DNA from: Daphnia pulex
Lineage: Eukaryota; Arthropoda; Branchiopoda; Diplostraca; Daphniidae
Reading direction: 5' to 3'
Assembly (NCBI RefSeq): GCF_021134715.1
Contig: NC_060022.1
Location: 2,113,001 to 2,177,000, forward strand
Length of the DNA stretch: 64,000 nucleotides
A program made the translations under genes and the position numbers. This document shows, in pieces, positions 18,308 to 32,800 of this stretch (positions within the stretch are counted from its first letter, which is position 1; the number at the start of each line of letters is the position of its first letter). A model generated the notes under the pieces. That model made no database searches, was not told where the DNA came from, and was given only the letters and a program-made list of their open reading frames with translations.

Positions 18308-21300
18308 CAGCAACGTGCAAGTGCTCCGTAATTTTTATCGTGTAAGGTTCTCATTCGACGTTTTTGTTACCTTGCCTCTCTTCTGTACTAATAGACTGAT
18401 TCTTTTGATTGCTCTAGATCCAAAATATGAAAATTATTTGTTAGCTGCCTAGACCGCCATGTGATTGGAAAAATGACGACACGCCTGGCATCGAAAACAA
18501 ATGGAGGCGTCGTGGTTGAGATTTCGTCGCCATGACGAATCCAGCAGGTTAGTTCCCATTTTTGTAGTTTTCTTTGGTGAAAGACGTAGGCTGGAGCTAT
18601 GCAATCATTGCAATCCTGTAGAGGAGTTTTGTGTCTAGTTTGAGAGAAGAAGAAGTCGATAAACTTTAATCCCCGGCCATGTTGAATTGTTGCCATCGTC
18701 CAAATCGTATGAGGGTGAAAATTTGCTCTTGAGGTCTGAATTTAACAACTAATAGTTTTTGTCGTCCTGAGAGCACTCTAGTCAAGGCAATTAATTCCCT
18801 TTGCTGTGGAAAGATGGGAAATTAGGCATCTAGGACCTAGTAAAACTTGGAAATCGACAGCCTAGACTTTTCCTTTCTCATTATAAACTTTGTTTTACGT
18901 ATATCATGAACGTCATGACTTCATTTGATTTTCTTGATTTGCTACATGGGCAGATCCTCCTGTAGTCAAATATTCCATTTAAAAAAATAATAGACTCGAG
19001 TGTGAAAATGCTCACGTGATTCCCAAGAGATTGTCAGAATGTCAGCTGTCTAGTTTTTCCGTTTTCCCGTTTTTGAGCGTGCAAATAAAATTGCCGGTTT
19101 GAATGCGAATGGACACCGAGGCACGAGATTGCTTGTCTGACCATGAATGATAATTTGATTACGTGAAGGAGTTTGTTTTGTTGTGGTGTTGTTTTTGAAG
19201 GGTTTTGTTTTGTTGTACATTCAGCTATTTATGCATCCTGTTCTTTTGACATCTAATGATGCCGGCGTTTTCCCTGCCGAAAAGAAACGGTTCCTAAATT
19301 CGATTTATTCCTTAAAAGGCATGTTATACGTTTTGGCACGGACGCACACTTTTTAATTCAACCGAACAACCGTAGACCTGAAGCATTTTTGTTTTTTAAA
19401 TCTTTTGATGTTTTTTCCTTCTCCAACATATTAATTGATTTTCATTTCAATTCGAAGAAGAGACTGGCGTATGATTGGAGTAACTGTCAGTACTGTACAG
19501 ACTCTGGATTTCAATTAAGAATATTGTTGGCTCAAAATCCCAGCAATATTCTTCATTTTATTGTGTACGACTGAATGGGATACAGAATGTACGAGCGCTT
19601 TCAGCATTGAGAAAATGGTCAGGCAAATGTACGCAGTCTGTAAATAATCTGATGTCGCTCTCGGGTAACATCAGAGCTATTTCTAGTTACACAATGTTTT
19701 TTCCCCTTTTTCTCTGAGCTTTATTATCTTGCGATGTCGGCGATATTTGGCTTCGTGTATAAATTGCATTAAGTCATAACCTTGTTGATGAATATACTAC
19801 CACTTGTGCAGCTTTGGATCACGAGTGACGAGGGTAATTCTAGAGATGTTGATGTACACAGTAGATGCATGCTGTGGGTCTGTCTACATATTGACTGGTT
19901 ACAGAGTGTAGATTTGTGTCCCAGATCGAAAGACTGGCGATGTGATGAAAGAGATGCGCGCTGAGAGTCTAGGGGAACGTGTTATTGTTGGTTTCGCATT
20001 ACTTTTCTCGGTGTAGCAGCTATGCTACATCCACCAATCCTATAAACAATTACGGCGTACTATACTTGTACTCTCATCCTCAAGCTATTGATGATTATTC
20101 CTGGAGAGAAATTGATCCTCTTGCCCCAGGGCTCAGTGCTGTGTTAGGCATTGTGTATCTGTTTACCCCAAAATTGATCCGGTTTCTAATTGTTTAGTTC
20201 ATCTTTGTTTGGCTTTTTTCTTTCACTAACCTTAATCGACTAGTTCTGAGAATTGATCCTATTTGTGAGTCTGATGATGAGAACTGCAATATGGTACCCC
20301 GTGTTTACGTTTCAGCTGTGTGTGCTTTACCAGCGAACGTCGGAAGAAATCAATTTTTGTCGGAAGAAAGATATTTGTTGATTTTTCTGTTTTTCACATG
20401 TCCTTGTCTATTTTTGCTCGTTTAAAATTTGATTTGGGATTAAAAACGCAGAACGTAAAGTTGTGTCGAATATTCCCCCGAATCGATGTTTTTTTATTCT
20501 TTTTGAATATTAGTGTCCATTTGTCCACCATGTCGAAAGCGAACCAACACGTGTGACGAAAAAGTACCAATGGAAAGATGAATAATTGAACAAGGTATAG
20601 AGTTCTTTAAGGAAAAACCCTTTTCAATTGTACATTTGAAGGCGACCGTTGTGGGATCCTGTGGGATCAAAAGGAACTGTTTGAAAAGCTAGCGGTTAAT
20701 CTTTCTCGCCTTACATTTCAATTTTCTTCCCTGTTGTGGGTTTAAAGGTCACCTACTGCATATCCCACACCGTTTCCAATTAACAGGGAAACCTCTTTGT
20801 ATTTTGTATACGCAGTGCTTCGAGCAGTGCCCATCAAAAGAAATGTGTTGATTGAAAAGATCCCTAGTCCTATTTCTCACCTCGGGAGTAATTCCGACGT
20901 CGATATATCGACTCTCGAAACTAGAGGAAAACTCTTAAAATCGAATTTTTGCAAACAAAAGGGCAGTTGTTTGCTCAAACTGCGTAGTGTAATGTGTAGT
21001 TAACTGTACATCACACTATCATTACGTATTCTTGCTCTTATCTTCCAATTCTATTTTAAATCGATTGAATGATAATTGGCAGTGACGTTGTTTTTCAAAT
21101 TCGTTTTAATTCGCGGATGAACGTCTTCAGCCAGTTGTGTACTTTTTGTTTTACTCATTTCTCATAAATTACATTGCTCGTTTCATAGTAAATATTCAAA
21201 ACGGAGGCGACCTCGTCCACTCAGTTAGCGTGCCTTGGTTTTTTTGTTTGTTTCGTGTGCGTCTGGGGCCTCACTTTCCTCAGTCAGTGGTTTCTGTTAC

Positions 21301-23842
21301 TTTTCGGTTGAAAATTAAACTCACGTCGTGACTCTAGAGGGTTGCCCCTCTTCACTTGCCGTTCAATTTGTCTCTTCTATTTGCATAATTTGATTAGGTA
21401 GCCGGAGGATTCCGACCTCCGGCAGCTCGCGAGAGCGACGTAGAATTGGGGATGGATGATACATATAGAGGAGCTTTTCGCAAACTTTCTCCCGTTTATA
21501 GACATAGAAACTACGTTGGTATCGTCATCGGAGCAGCGGTCTGTTCTATAGCCTACAGTGGATTGAAAGTGGGAATAAGGGAGATACACAGAGGGCGAAG
21601 TAGGTTCGCCTTGGTATATTGCGATCATCATTCATTGACCCAAGTTTTCAAACGCTCACGATACAGCAAGCAGTAGTACTATGAAAAGTTGAACGGATCT
21701 AGCCTCTAAAGAGTCACGACGTTTTCCTGTTAGTATCCGGCATCCAGTCAAAATGGCCAACCCTGCTGGGCTGCTTTGGCGTTTTACAAACTTGGGGAAC
21801 GACGTATGGAGTCTGGCGTGGGCCACATTCTGTATTTATTGCCGCGGAACAAGACTCTCCCAATGGTGTTTTGCCTTACGTGGCTGCTGCTACTGCATAT
21901 AGAGGAACTTTATAATTGCATTATGCCATCGATTACTGCCCCAGAGACGTTTTTACTTGACGGGTTCCAACAGGATCGAGACCGATCCCGTTCTTGCTTT
22001 CCCAACACTCCATGATGTACCGAGTTACAACTTTCACGATTTCGTTTGGAACAAACATTGTATTACGTAGTCGCCCCCTTGATTTGCATGCGAATAGTGG
22101 CGCAATCAACAGATGGCGTCAAAGCACAGAAAACTTGAAAAATAGTTTTTTGAATTGAAGATTTTTTATTTTTCAGTTCTTCTTTTTTATTTTTTCGATC
22201 TGTTTTCATTAAAGGAAATCCCCTTGGCGTGCTTTTGGTTTTGTTGTGATTCACGCAGACACTTTTATGAGGTCCTGCTCTACGCTCGCCTTCATTCTGG
22301 AGATCCTGAGCTATTGCTTCTAGTAGCTGCTATATCTCTCCCCCCGCAGTTCCACTTCTTTGCGGATTCTCCGTCCCATTTCCATATCCTGTGTTTGAGT
22401 GTTTCTCTTATTCCCGATTAAAGCCAGCTCGCGGGATTGAACTATTGGCTTTCGTCTCCGTTTTCTAATTTCAACAGAAAGGAAATAATGGTGATGTTCT
22501 CGTCTAACAAGTGCCGATTATTTCGCTCCGAATCAAGTAGTTGAAAACGAAATTATCCCTTTTTCGTTTTTATCTCTCTGCATTCATTATGCAAGCGCAC
22601 TTATGCGTCAAGCTGAGAAATTGCTACACCCGTTTTTAATGCAAAGCAATTTCTCTCGAACGACATTGAATCAAGTGATGGCTAATAATGTTCTGTATCC
22701 ACGAAAGGGTTAAGGCAATCGTATTACTGAAATTAATTTTTTTTGTTACTTCACAAAATGCCAATCAAATCATTTGAATTTTTTACAAATTATTTGTTTA
22801 ATTTCGTTTGGAATTTGTTCGTACTTTGTTGGAACTTGTTGATTGCTATTTGGAATTGTTTAGTAGAAGGATGTAAATAATTGTTATTGCTGGGGCGTGT
22901 GGTAGCAAGTAATCTGATAAGATTCATTGAATGATTGAATTTGAGTCTGGTATAAAGAGTTTGGATTCCCACAGTCGATCGATGCGTGAAATAAGACAAA
23001 TACGGGCCGCGACAAACAACATCTGCCGTGTGTCGAGTTTCACTACCCCAAAAGTGTGTCAACAATACGATTTAAATGCTAATCAGCTTTCCTTGACTAA
23101 AAACAAGCAAACAAAAGAACAAAGGTTGTTTTGCATCTGTTTCTTGATTGAATTAACGAATAAAACACCAGGTAAATTGAATTACACACAATTGAAAAAG
23201 TGCAGTATATTTTGGCTGTTGAATCAGTTGGCGTCAACTGACAAAAATTGGAAAATTCGAGATTTTACTTGGTGTCGGAGGTTGAAAGCCGAAGGAAAAA
23301 GCGTAGGCGCAGCATTGATTTTCTAATAAGGAAACTTTTGGTAACGACGCAATAGACGCAATCCTGAATGTGTCGTTATTTTAATGTATAAAATACGAAT
23401 CGACAAAAAAAGGAAAGTTTGGTTGGCAAATTAGAGTAGAACCGATGAGGAAGTTCATGAACAGAATGTGGCACCAAACAAAAGATGGTTTAATTCTGTC
23501 CACAAGAAGAGGCTTATGAGGAGGGACGAAACGTTGCGTTCCCATCTCTCGCTTTATTTCTGCTTTTGTATCCCAGCTTCGCATTAATAGCAGAGACGGT
23601 GAGCGCGACTGATTCAAGCGATTACAAACAAAACGAGAAACCGACAAGAACATGTATTCTAAAGCAGCATTTGCTTCTTTAGAAATTAGAAATAAGAGGA
23701 TTGGCAATGTACAACTCGATTATCAAGCTATACATTGAGGCACCTTTTGTGGTGAGACTCGGGGATTTTACGAAACCCAGTACCTTCACTCGACATCAAG
23801 GTCTGTGTCAGGTGACGAAATGTAGAGCGTTTTTCTTTTTTA

Positions 23843-23880
23843 CATGCGCCCACAGTCTATCGACTCGCAGTGGGCGCATG
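23843..23880. repeat. Perfect 11-bp inverted repeat
   Basis: Arms CATGCGCCCAC at 23843-23853 and GTGGGCGCATG at 23870-23880 are exact reverse complements around a 16-base loop. The arms are GC-rich in AT-rich surroundings. Confidence 0.9.
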
Positions 23881-26800
23881 CACAGCTAGGCATCTGTTGT
23901 CTCTCCTTATTTGTAACGTTTTCAGCCTGTGTAATTACAACCAACTTGTGCCCGATAGAGTTTGTACGGTACGTACACATTGGATGGGCACAGTGAGAAA
24001 ATGAGTGGACGCCACTGCTGAGGAAGCGGAGTAGAACGATGGAAAAAAGGCGTTGCTGGCGGGTCGCAATCATTCTTCAGAATGGCTCGGAAACAACTTG
24101 CACAAACCCAAGGCAACTTTTTCGTCCTCTTGTCGGCCTCGCATGTACGCAAGCCTCGGGATGTTGTTCAATTCGACCGTGGACGAGATACGTTGCCTCT
24201 ATCTCTACTCGTGTAAGATGTATACGCTCTCCCTTTCGCATGGACTTGGAAAACTTTTCGGTGTGGACTTTTATTTTCCGTTTCTCCCTTCCCACCACCC
24301 TGTCCTATCCAATCCTCACTTACTTCAGTTGACTCGACGGTCCTGCCCAATTAAGCAAGCCCTTGCAAATAAAGTAAAGATGTATGTATACAGGCGGGGT
24401 AGCGTAGTTGTGTGTGTGCTTACTACGTGACCAGACTTTGATGATGTTCATTTCAAAGTCTTTGATTCACTTCTCTGGTGTGTATGCAAACGCCCAACAA
24501 ATAGAGGAGGAGAGTACAAAATGATTCATTGCAAGACGGAATTTCGAATAATTCAACAAACTGTGTATATTAGTCTGGTATATGTAGCATGTTGTGTTGT
24601 TTAAAGGACTCACCAAAATTTCTTAATTCATAGTAAAGTTTGCTTAAAGAATATTCATTATGCGATTTCATTGAGCAACCCAAAATTTGCAAATTCGCCA
24701 AAGTTTGCACCATCCCCACTCATCCCATCCATCACTGTATCCCATGAACTGTCGATCTCTTTCGAAACATGCAAATGCGTCAAAGAAATGTGCCATCTCA
24801 GTTTGAATAATCGTTCCTTCGTCAAAGAGACATGCAACCTCCACTTCTATTGGTGGAGGTGATATGGTGGTACAAGAGCATGAGAATCTTTTGCATCGGT
24901 TTAGATATCTCATTAACATTAAGAGTTAGTTTTTGATTTTTCTTGCCCCAAAAACTTTCCCATCACTACGGTTCGGTGCTAACCACATCATTCGGCATCA
25001 GAATAACATCATTAGCATTTGCCAGATATATGAGGAAGAACCAATCAATTCCTTTTTGCTCGATCCTTTTTCCCACCGGGATTTTTTCGTCACAGCACCC
25101 CCAATAAGCATTTTTTTTTTTTTTTTGTGGGGGATATCGGCATTGATTTCTCCCCTTTTTTCTCTCTGGCTGTTGCTTAGTGCTTACGTTGGTTCTTTTT
25201 ATTTATCATCGCCTTTCTTGCATATCATTTTTCAATCTCTTTCCGTGACACTCTTAACTCCACCAAAGAATGAATGGAAAAGAAAGAGATGAAGGATGCG
25301 GTCCTGTGGCCGTCTGAAGCAGATGTTATGACATACTAGCGACTTAGTCTTTTATTACACAAAATGCTCACAATCTCAGTGTAGCTGACCGCCACAGTAA
25401 ATTTTCGTCTCTCTTCTATCTATCTTTTTTTTTGCCGCCGTAATGACTTTCTCGGGAGTTATGAGTGACGGGGAAAGCAACGACCACTATATATCTATTT
25501 CTGCGCATTAGGATTGCGGATGCGTTTATTTCTCTCCCTCTCTCCCTCTCTCTGTATGGCTTTTTAGAGTTACTTTGCGTTCCGTCTTTTATCGTTTCAG
25601 TTCCATTTTTCAAGTAGGTTACTATACTTTGTAGCGTTGTTGTACTCGTAGTATCCTGCTCGACTCGAAGGAAACATTCGTCGACACGTGTCTGATTGTA
25701 AAGCGATCGATGTCGGACGATTTTTTTCATTCTGTCGAGTAAAGAAAAAACCTGACGGGAAGTTTTGTTAGTTGATGCCATTGCAGCCTCATCTTAGCGC
25801 GGGATTCAATGTCGGTCAACGGATGTCTGCGTTATCGTTTTTCTTTTGCCTTTTACGCGCGGTGATGAACTATTTTTTTTGTTTTAGTCCCACTTTCAGT
25901 AAATTCCTTTAAGCTGCCGGCTAATTGGGTTCGCACTATATACGGTAGCGATAGAAAAGGTGAAATCTCTAGAGTCTCTCCTGAAATATCATCTAGTTCA
26001 CGGGATGTTATTGTCCTGTGATGGCTGGGTGGTCAAAGGACGTTCGTTCGATTGTTACCAATCCGATGATTTAACTTTCCCATCGAGATTTGAAAAACAC
26101 TCGGAAATATGGGCGTGTAATCCAATCATTCAATGTGTCGTCCATTAGCCTATAGGGCTAGTATTTTTTAATTTAGTTTCAAACATTTTCTTTAATTATA
26201 AATGAAAATGTGTGAGATGACGAGATGGAAAACGTGCCACAAGGCAACACATCTTACATTTTGGCAGAGGAGCTTGTTTCAGTTCATTGTTATAATGACA
26301 CCGACACGAATCTCTTAATTTCTCACGACTCACCTATCCGACCGTCGGCTAATTTTTGCGCAGCGACTTTCCAGCTCACAGCGCTGGCAAGATGAAGACT
26401 GTTTTGGATGCATCCACCGAGTTGGTTTCTCGCTAAATTGCCTATACATCAACTTGGGCCATCCCAAAAGGGTGCTGGGTTGCATGTAAATCTTTGAGAA
26501 ATATGGTTATAGTGGTAACGCTTGAACCTTTGCACGGACGTTTTATTTCGATTCTCCATCAGATTGGGCCAACAAACGCGAATTCACCCTCAGGTGGTAA
26601 CCGCTGGGTTATCAACCGAGAGACATTTGCATGGGGCCTTCCCGTCGCCCACAAGAGCTTGAAATGTCTGAATATTTCTGGCGCGTCACCAGCACAGAAC
26701 AAGCCATTCAAAAAATTTCGGTAACATTACGAATGCGCTCGGCGGCATTGTGCAAAGATTGTAAAATATTGCCAGGTATATATATATACATATATATGCA

Positions 26801-29800
26801 CAAAGAGAAACCTTGTTTTCGGTGTGTGTATAGTTGTCAAACATGCTTGCCATGTCATATATTTTTTCGTTCGCTTCGGCTCCTGCTCCAATGAAGAGAG
26901 CGTGCCTTGACTGTCTGCTTGTTTTTTCTTGTTGTGCGTCTATACTTGCGAGACTGGAATGTCTCGTTTTTACTGTCAATTCCGTGTACTAGACGAAATT
27001 CTCACAAAACTAAAAGAGATTTTTTCCAACAGATAACCCATATATTTATTTTTTTTTCTCTCTTTACAATTGGATGGCGTTGAAATATTCCATCATTTGA
27101 ATTGTTTTTTTCCCCTTAGACAAACCCAGGCTCCTTATCTTGTTATCACTCTACGGCTACCAGCCATTCTTTCAAAAGAGTTTTCGGTTAAAAAAAAAAG
27201 AAATATTTGTATACAAGGACTACCGGAAACAGCATCATATTTGCTCCCGCATGTTTCTCGTTGATGGCGCATTCCTCGATTCCACACACACACACACACG
27301 CTGGTTTTTTTCGTGTTCAATGATTTGTTGTTGCTCTATGGGCGCATGCCTTTTCACTCTGCGCATCTTTCCATCGCTCCTTGGGTGGCGCTGTTATCGA
27401 TATCGTCTAGAGTCGCCGGCCGCTCTCTCTCTCGGTGCCTTTATAACTGGCAAAACTGTCGGTCGAGGCGCTGCGGGAGCCGCCATCGCCGCCACACATA
27501 CACACTCAAACACGGTCGGTTATACTGTACGCTACAATTACTATCCTACACGCCAGAAAAGATCCCCGCCCCGCCGAGTCCCCCCCCCCCCACTCCACCC
27601 CTGCGTATTTTTCTCCTCTCTCCTCTCTGTTTTGGCATTCAGTCTTGCGCTGGTTGTCGACAACGTCGGGTGCGTGTTTTAACTCTTGTGGCGCTGCCCC
27701 CCTCAACACTTTTATTTTACGATTTCTCTCTCTCCACTTTTGCGAGTCGGATCTCACTTCTTTCTTTGTATACAACGACATTTGTCTTGGGGAAATTGAC
27801 GTGCGTTCTCAATTCTGCCTTTTGTCTTGATTGAACGATAGAGAAAGACAAAGAAGGAAAGCAGCAAACTAAGAAACAAAACAATATCGTGACCATTAAA
27901 AGTTGGGAGCCGTTTTCAGACATCCAGTGGAAATTCCATATTTGCATGTTGTGACCGTGAGAAGAGGAAGTTTTCTGTTCGGAGAGTCGAGTCTGCCATC
28001 AAATATATACACATAAGAAGGTAAATCTTCCCTTAGAGACAGTGTCGTCCAATCGTATACAGCCGTTAACGGGTCAACGCCAGCTGCTGTTTTTGAGCTG
28101 TCGTCCCGACATGTGAGCGAATAAAAAGTAGGGGAGAGTCTCACTAAGAGTCCCTCAGTATTGCCACTCGCTTTTTTCTTTATCAAAAAATGATTGTTGT
28201 TGTTGTTGTTGTGGTTTTTGATGATGATGGTAGTCACCGTGAGCCCCGTGTGCCTAATCAGCGATCTAGCCCATCATCGCCAGGCTGCGTGCTAAGCGAG
28301 CGGCAACAGCAGAGCGCGGGACTAGTGAGAAATGAATGAACGTTGTATAGACCCTCACAGACGTCAAGCTGAGTTGAGTGCAACACCTGCCAAAATGGTC
28401 ATTTCTCCAAACACCGGGGGTGTCCTGCTTGCGTAATAGCCTGCGCTTTAAGAACAAAAGGCAAAAATAAGATAGGGAATGTCTAAGTATTGGTTGCTGT
28501 TGGGAAGGAATAAATAAAGAATAGCAAGCGATAAATCTGGCGATGATAGCCACCAGTGACCAGCTGTTTAGCTATTTGAGCGGCGTTAGCTTTCACCAAC
28601 AGCGGATGCTTTTGGTTTATTCATTGGGATAACCTGTGGTAAATCGCTGTTGTCATTTTCAGCCCGCATCCTGAAATTCTGATATCGGCTGATGCTTTCA
28701 ACCCGTAAATGATCGGCTGTTGGTGGTATCTCTGATTTTGCGGGGCTTTCTTTTTCAACTTGCTAGGCTTCTTCTTCTGTTGGCTAAAATTGAATTTAAA
28801 TGTCCCGCGTATCGGCAGTGCCTAGCTGATTATTTATCGCTCACCATTTTCTTTTCCGTTTCTCTTTCTCTCGCAGGAAGCATCGCAGCAGCTTGTGTTT
28901 TGGCTTATTGCGCCAATTGTTTGTCGTCGGTTGCGGTAAGTCTCTTGTCCTTTAACCTTTTCGAAATAATTCAATGTCAGCTGATTGCTCAGCTTTTTAC
29001 GAATTCTCAAGTCAGAACTCGACAGTTGATGTGGTAGAAGGAGTTTCTCCTTTTTTTCTTTTTTTGAACACAAACAAACAACGATGAGATCGTGAGTGAA
29101 TTTAAGGGGGAAGAAAAGGGGCAAATAAACGGCGGTGCCGAATGCGCTGTGTGGGTGTCAAATCATGTCCTTCAAATGGGAGACTTGGCCGTAAAAAGAC
29201 GAATGTGAGAATCCTTTTTCCGTTTCGTTTTTTTTTTATATGTTTGGCCAAACTTTTCCGTTCGTGATGGTCGGCCTGTCTCTGGCAATCAACCGGATGG
29301 CCGATTATGTCTAGCCACTCCGATTCCACCTTTTTTTCTCCCTCCTCACATTCACAACCTGTCGGACTGATGGACAGCTGAAGGCTCCTCTACTCAAATA
29401 ATCATAATAATAAAAAAAAAAAAAGGAAAAAAACAGCTTCACGATCTCACAATCTTGTTTCTCTTTTTCTTCTTCTCAACATTCACAAGTTGATGCACGT
29501 GCAAAAGATCTTGATGGGAAATCGTAGCTCGCCGAAATTCCCAAATTCAATTCCGTTTGTTGAACGACGACCCGCCCTTGAAATTGTTGTTTGACAGCGC
29601 CCCGACTGATGCTAAACGTTAACTTAATATACTCCGTAATGGCTTATCGTGCTTTTTGTCGCTTCTTTTGTTGTCAGCTGCGGCTCGAGTTGATTTTTCA
29701 TTTATGGAGCCACTCTTTCGAGCGTAACGAACTCGATTGGCTTTGTTGGCTTGTAAATAAAAAGAAAGAAATTCCGGTTGTTTCTTAGCCAATTCCCTTC

Positions 29801-32800
29801 CATCAACAAATCCGTCCTTTTTTTATTTTATATGGTATAGCAGCAGAGAGACGTTGCCTTCAATCCGAATTACTCCCGATGATTCACGCGGCAGCAGTAA
29901 ATAGAAGAAACTTAAAAAAAAAAAGAAAACCCGATTGTTTTTTTTTTCTTATTTTATTCTATTTCTTCATTCGGCTCTTGTTTGTTTGTTCCGTCAGGAT
30001 TTTTTTTTTTTTTCATATTATATGAAGCCCGGCGCAGCACCCGGGATGGATTGTTGTTGGGGATTTTGAGACTTTGGTTGGGGTTCGTGTCTCATTCGTT
30101 TGGCGCCGGTCCGCTGCCGCGGATATATCTGAAGCTTTTCGAGCGTGAGACGTATAGAGTACAAGGCTATCTAGGGCTCTAATAGTAATCGGCTTCCTTC
30201 ATTTTCTTTTTTTCCGTCTTCAACGTACTACAAAGATTGCGTTATTCTGATTGCGCGTTTTGTTTTGCGGGCAAATGGAAAACGATAGAGAGACGACGAC
30301 TGGTTGACTGACGGACTAACTGAGAAGTCGGCGTGCGTGACCGACCGTACGTGTGACAGGGCCAGCATGACAGCTACTATACCCCGGCTGAATGTTGTGG
30401 TGCCTCTTTTGGGACTCGTGGCTCTGTTGCACGCACGCCTTACAACTCCGTTACACGCCGACTCTACTGTGTTGTGTTGTGTTGTGTCTGTCTTGTTTTT
30501 AATTTCATCCCATTTGATCACCTTTTTCGTTCCAACTCTCTACACACACACACACACCGTATTTCTTATTTTCCAAATGCGCAATGCGGAATTTTCTCGG
30601 TTGTAATTTCATTTTTGCCGTCTGTGTGTTATTTATTTTGTTTCGGCTCGGATATTATTTGTTTGTTTAGGAAATTCTTTGGAAACACGCTATTTTATCT
30701 CTCCCTGTCCACCTCTATAATTACCAGAAAGGGCCCCCAAGGCTTTCTTCTCTCTTTTGGTCATTGGTAACAAAAAAAAACGAAGCCTCTAAGGATGTGT
30801 CCGTCTCTCCCACTTCTCTCATCCATCCGCTTGACGTCCTTGCCCACTTTGACAAGACGAGAAGGCAAAAACAATCCACAAGGATCCTATAAAGACCTCT
30901 TAAACCCACTCATTAGCCCAGCAATTACGTGTTTCAGCTTTTGTTTGTTTTTCGATTCGTTTGGCCTCCCGTCGCCGTCACTCACTCACTCACTACAGCG
31001 GTGTTGCTCCTTTTCCTCGGGTAACACGGTGTACGTGTATGTACATCAGCTGTTTTCTTGTTGTGCGCCTTTTGTCGATGGAGGAGAGAGAGACGTATCG
31101 GATATTTGAATCAACGCGCATCCGTCGAGATATTCGGACTGACCAATGACAGAATGTCCGTTTCTCGTTGCTGGATGCGTTGTTCTTCTTCCATCTTGCC
31201 AAGGCATCCATTTTTTACAAAAAGAGAGGTATCGTCGGTCGACGAACGATGATGTGATGACGCCATTCTCGCCGTTACCGGATGCTGCTGGCAGTTTTCG
31301 AAACAATCGTCATGATTTTGAATGGCGTATCATCAGCCAAGTTATAAGGAAGATGAAACGGAATCGAAATGCATTCCCATCTGATCCGCGACGGCGATTT
31401 GAGAGAGTGAGAGTGACTGACTGCACAGCGGAGTCGTTTGTTTCTCTAGTTTGTTTTTCTCACGCCACCTCTCCATGTTGGTTTATCCCTGTCGTGCAAC
31501 GAGAAGAATGAATTAAAAATTCTTCGTGTTGCCCATTTTTCCCTCTTTTTTTTTTCTTTTTCCTGTCTAAACTCTTATGTCTTTGGCTGGTTGCTTTTCA
31601 ACAAGGTTTCAAATTTGTCCTCACGTCATTTTGTATTTTGGGAAAACAAAAACACAACAGCGTGAAATGGCGCTGCTGCTAGGGCCAGCTAGACAGCCCA
31701 AACATGTTTTGTTACTCGTCTTTATATGTCGCAGTTCCTGGTAGCCTGACAAGGTAGCATTCCTGCAGCAGAAGATTAGTTTGTTTTTATTTTCCAACAG
31801 TTAGATCCCCCCCCCCCCCATCGTAACTTTGGATACCAGTAATGAGTTTAGTGAAAACTAAATAACATTTAGAGCAGTTAAAGGGACACATTTGCGTCTT
31901 CCTCAGCTGCGTCATGTCCGCCAAAAACCGTTTTTAAACTTTCGATTGGAGGGCCAAGCTATTTTTAAAAAAGGGAAGGCATTTCTATCTTAATAGATTC
32001 CGAGGACGAGGAAAGTTCTAATCCAACGGCATCAGCCGCGCCCTTGCTCCTTATTTTTAGGTTCAGTGGGCACGGCAATTTAAAAACGTTGGCCATCGAA
32101 TGTTTGCAGTGCATTATCGATAACATGTTCGTCTGCACTGCACACACAGACCGGAAGATTCGAAGCCATTAAGGGCCGAGTTGACAATGATAAAAGTCCA
32201 TTTCGGATGGAGGCCATACGACCTGTAATGTTATTGTCGTGAAATTGTATAATATAACGATGCGAGCAAATAGCCCCGGGTCATGAAAACGGATCTGGCC
32301 ATTATTAACAACAAGGAGTCTTATACTATATATAGAGGAGGACCAATCATCATAGAAGAAGGAGAGTGCGCGTGCTTGGTGCCATCATTTTCGAAATTCT
32401 CCCCCCTCGTTTTTTATTCTTCTTCCATTTTATTTTTATTTTCCAACGCCGTGATGAACGGTTTCGGTTCGACCTAATTACGGAGGCGTAACAACGCCAG
32501 TCTCCTATAGAGAGAGAAACTGGCCGACAGTCATATTTGACAGACATGCCATATCCAGCAGACGATGTTTTTTATTTTTGTTATTTAACCCGCCTCCCGA
32601 ATTTGGCATTTCTCTCTCTCGGCGGTTGCACCAGAGCACGGCCGACCGGTCGTCACCGTCTTGATGACGCCACAAGTCTGTCGAAGCCGTGTGCCCTCGA
32701 GGTGCGTGTGCTCAAATTACCCTAATACCCCCCCCCCCCCCCCATACACACAAGTGCACAATTGAAAAGAATTCTATGGAGGCACGTCGCGCTTAATTCT

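Larger units (their letters stand above)
17641..30000. other. Large non-coding stretch, first part
   Basis: No ORF here shows a domain, splice structure or protein-like composition that I can defend. Contents seen: a short signal-peptide-like ORF at 18191-18307 with a donor at 18342, an inverted repeat at 23843-23880, TA-rich and CA microsatellites at about 26776-26797 and 27281-27298, a C run near 27577-27590, and a TTG array near 28195-28212. May include intergenic DNA and part of the first intron of the receptor gene. Confidence 0.5.

Noticed and set aside
27140..27834. Overlapping ORFs of 173-180 codons
   Set aside because: They arise from CT- and CA-rich low-complexity sequence, overlap in several frames and show no motif.
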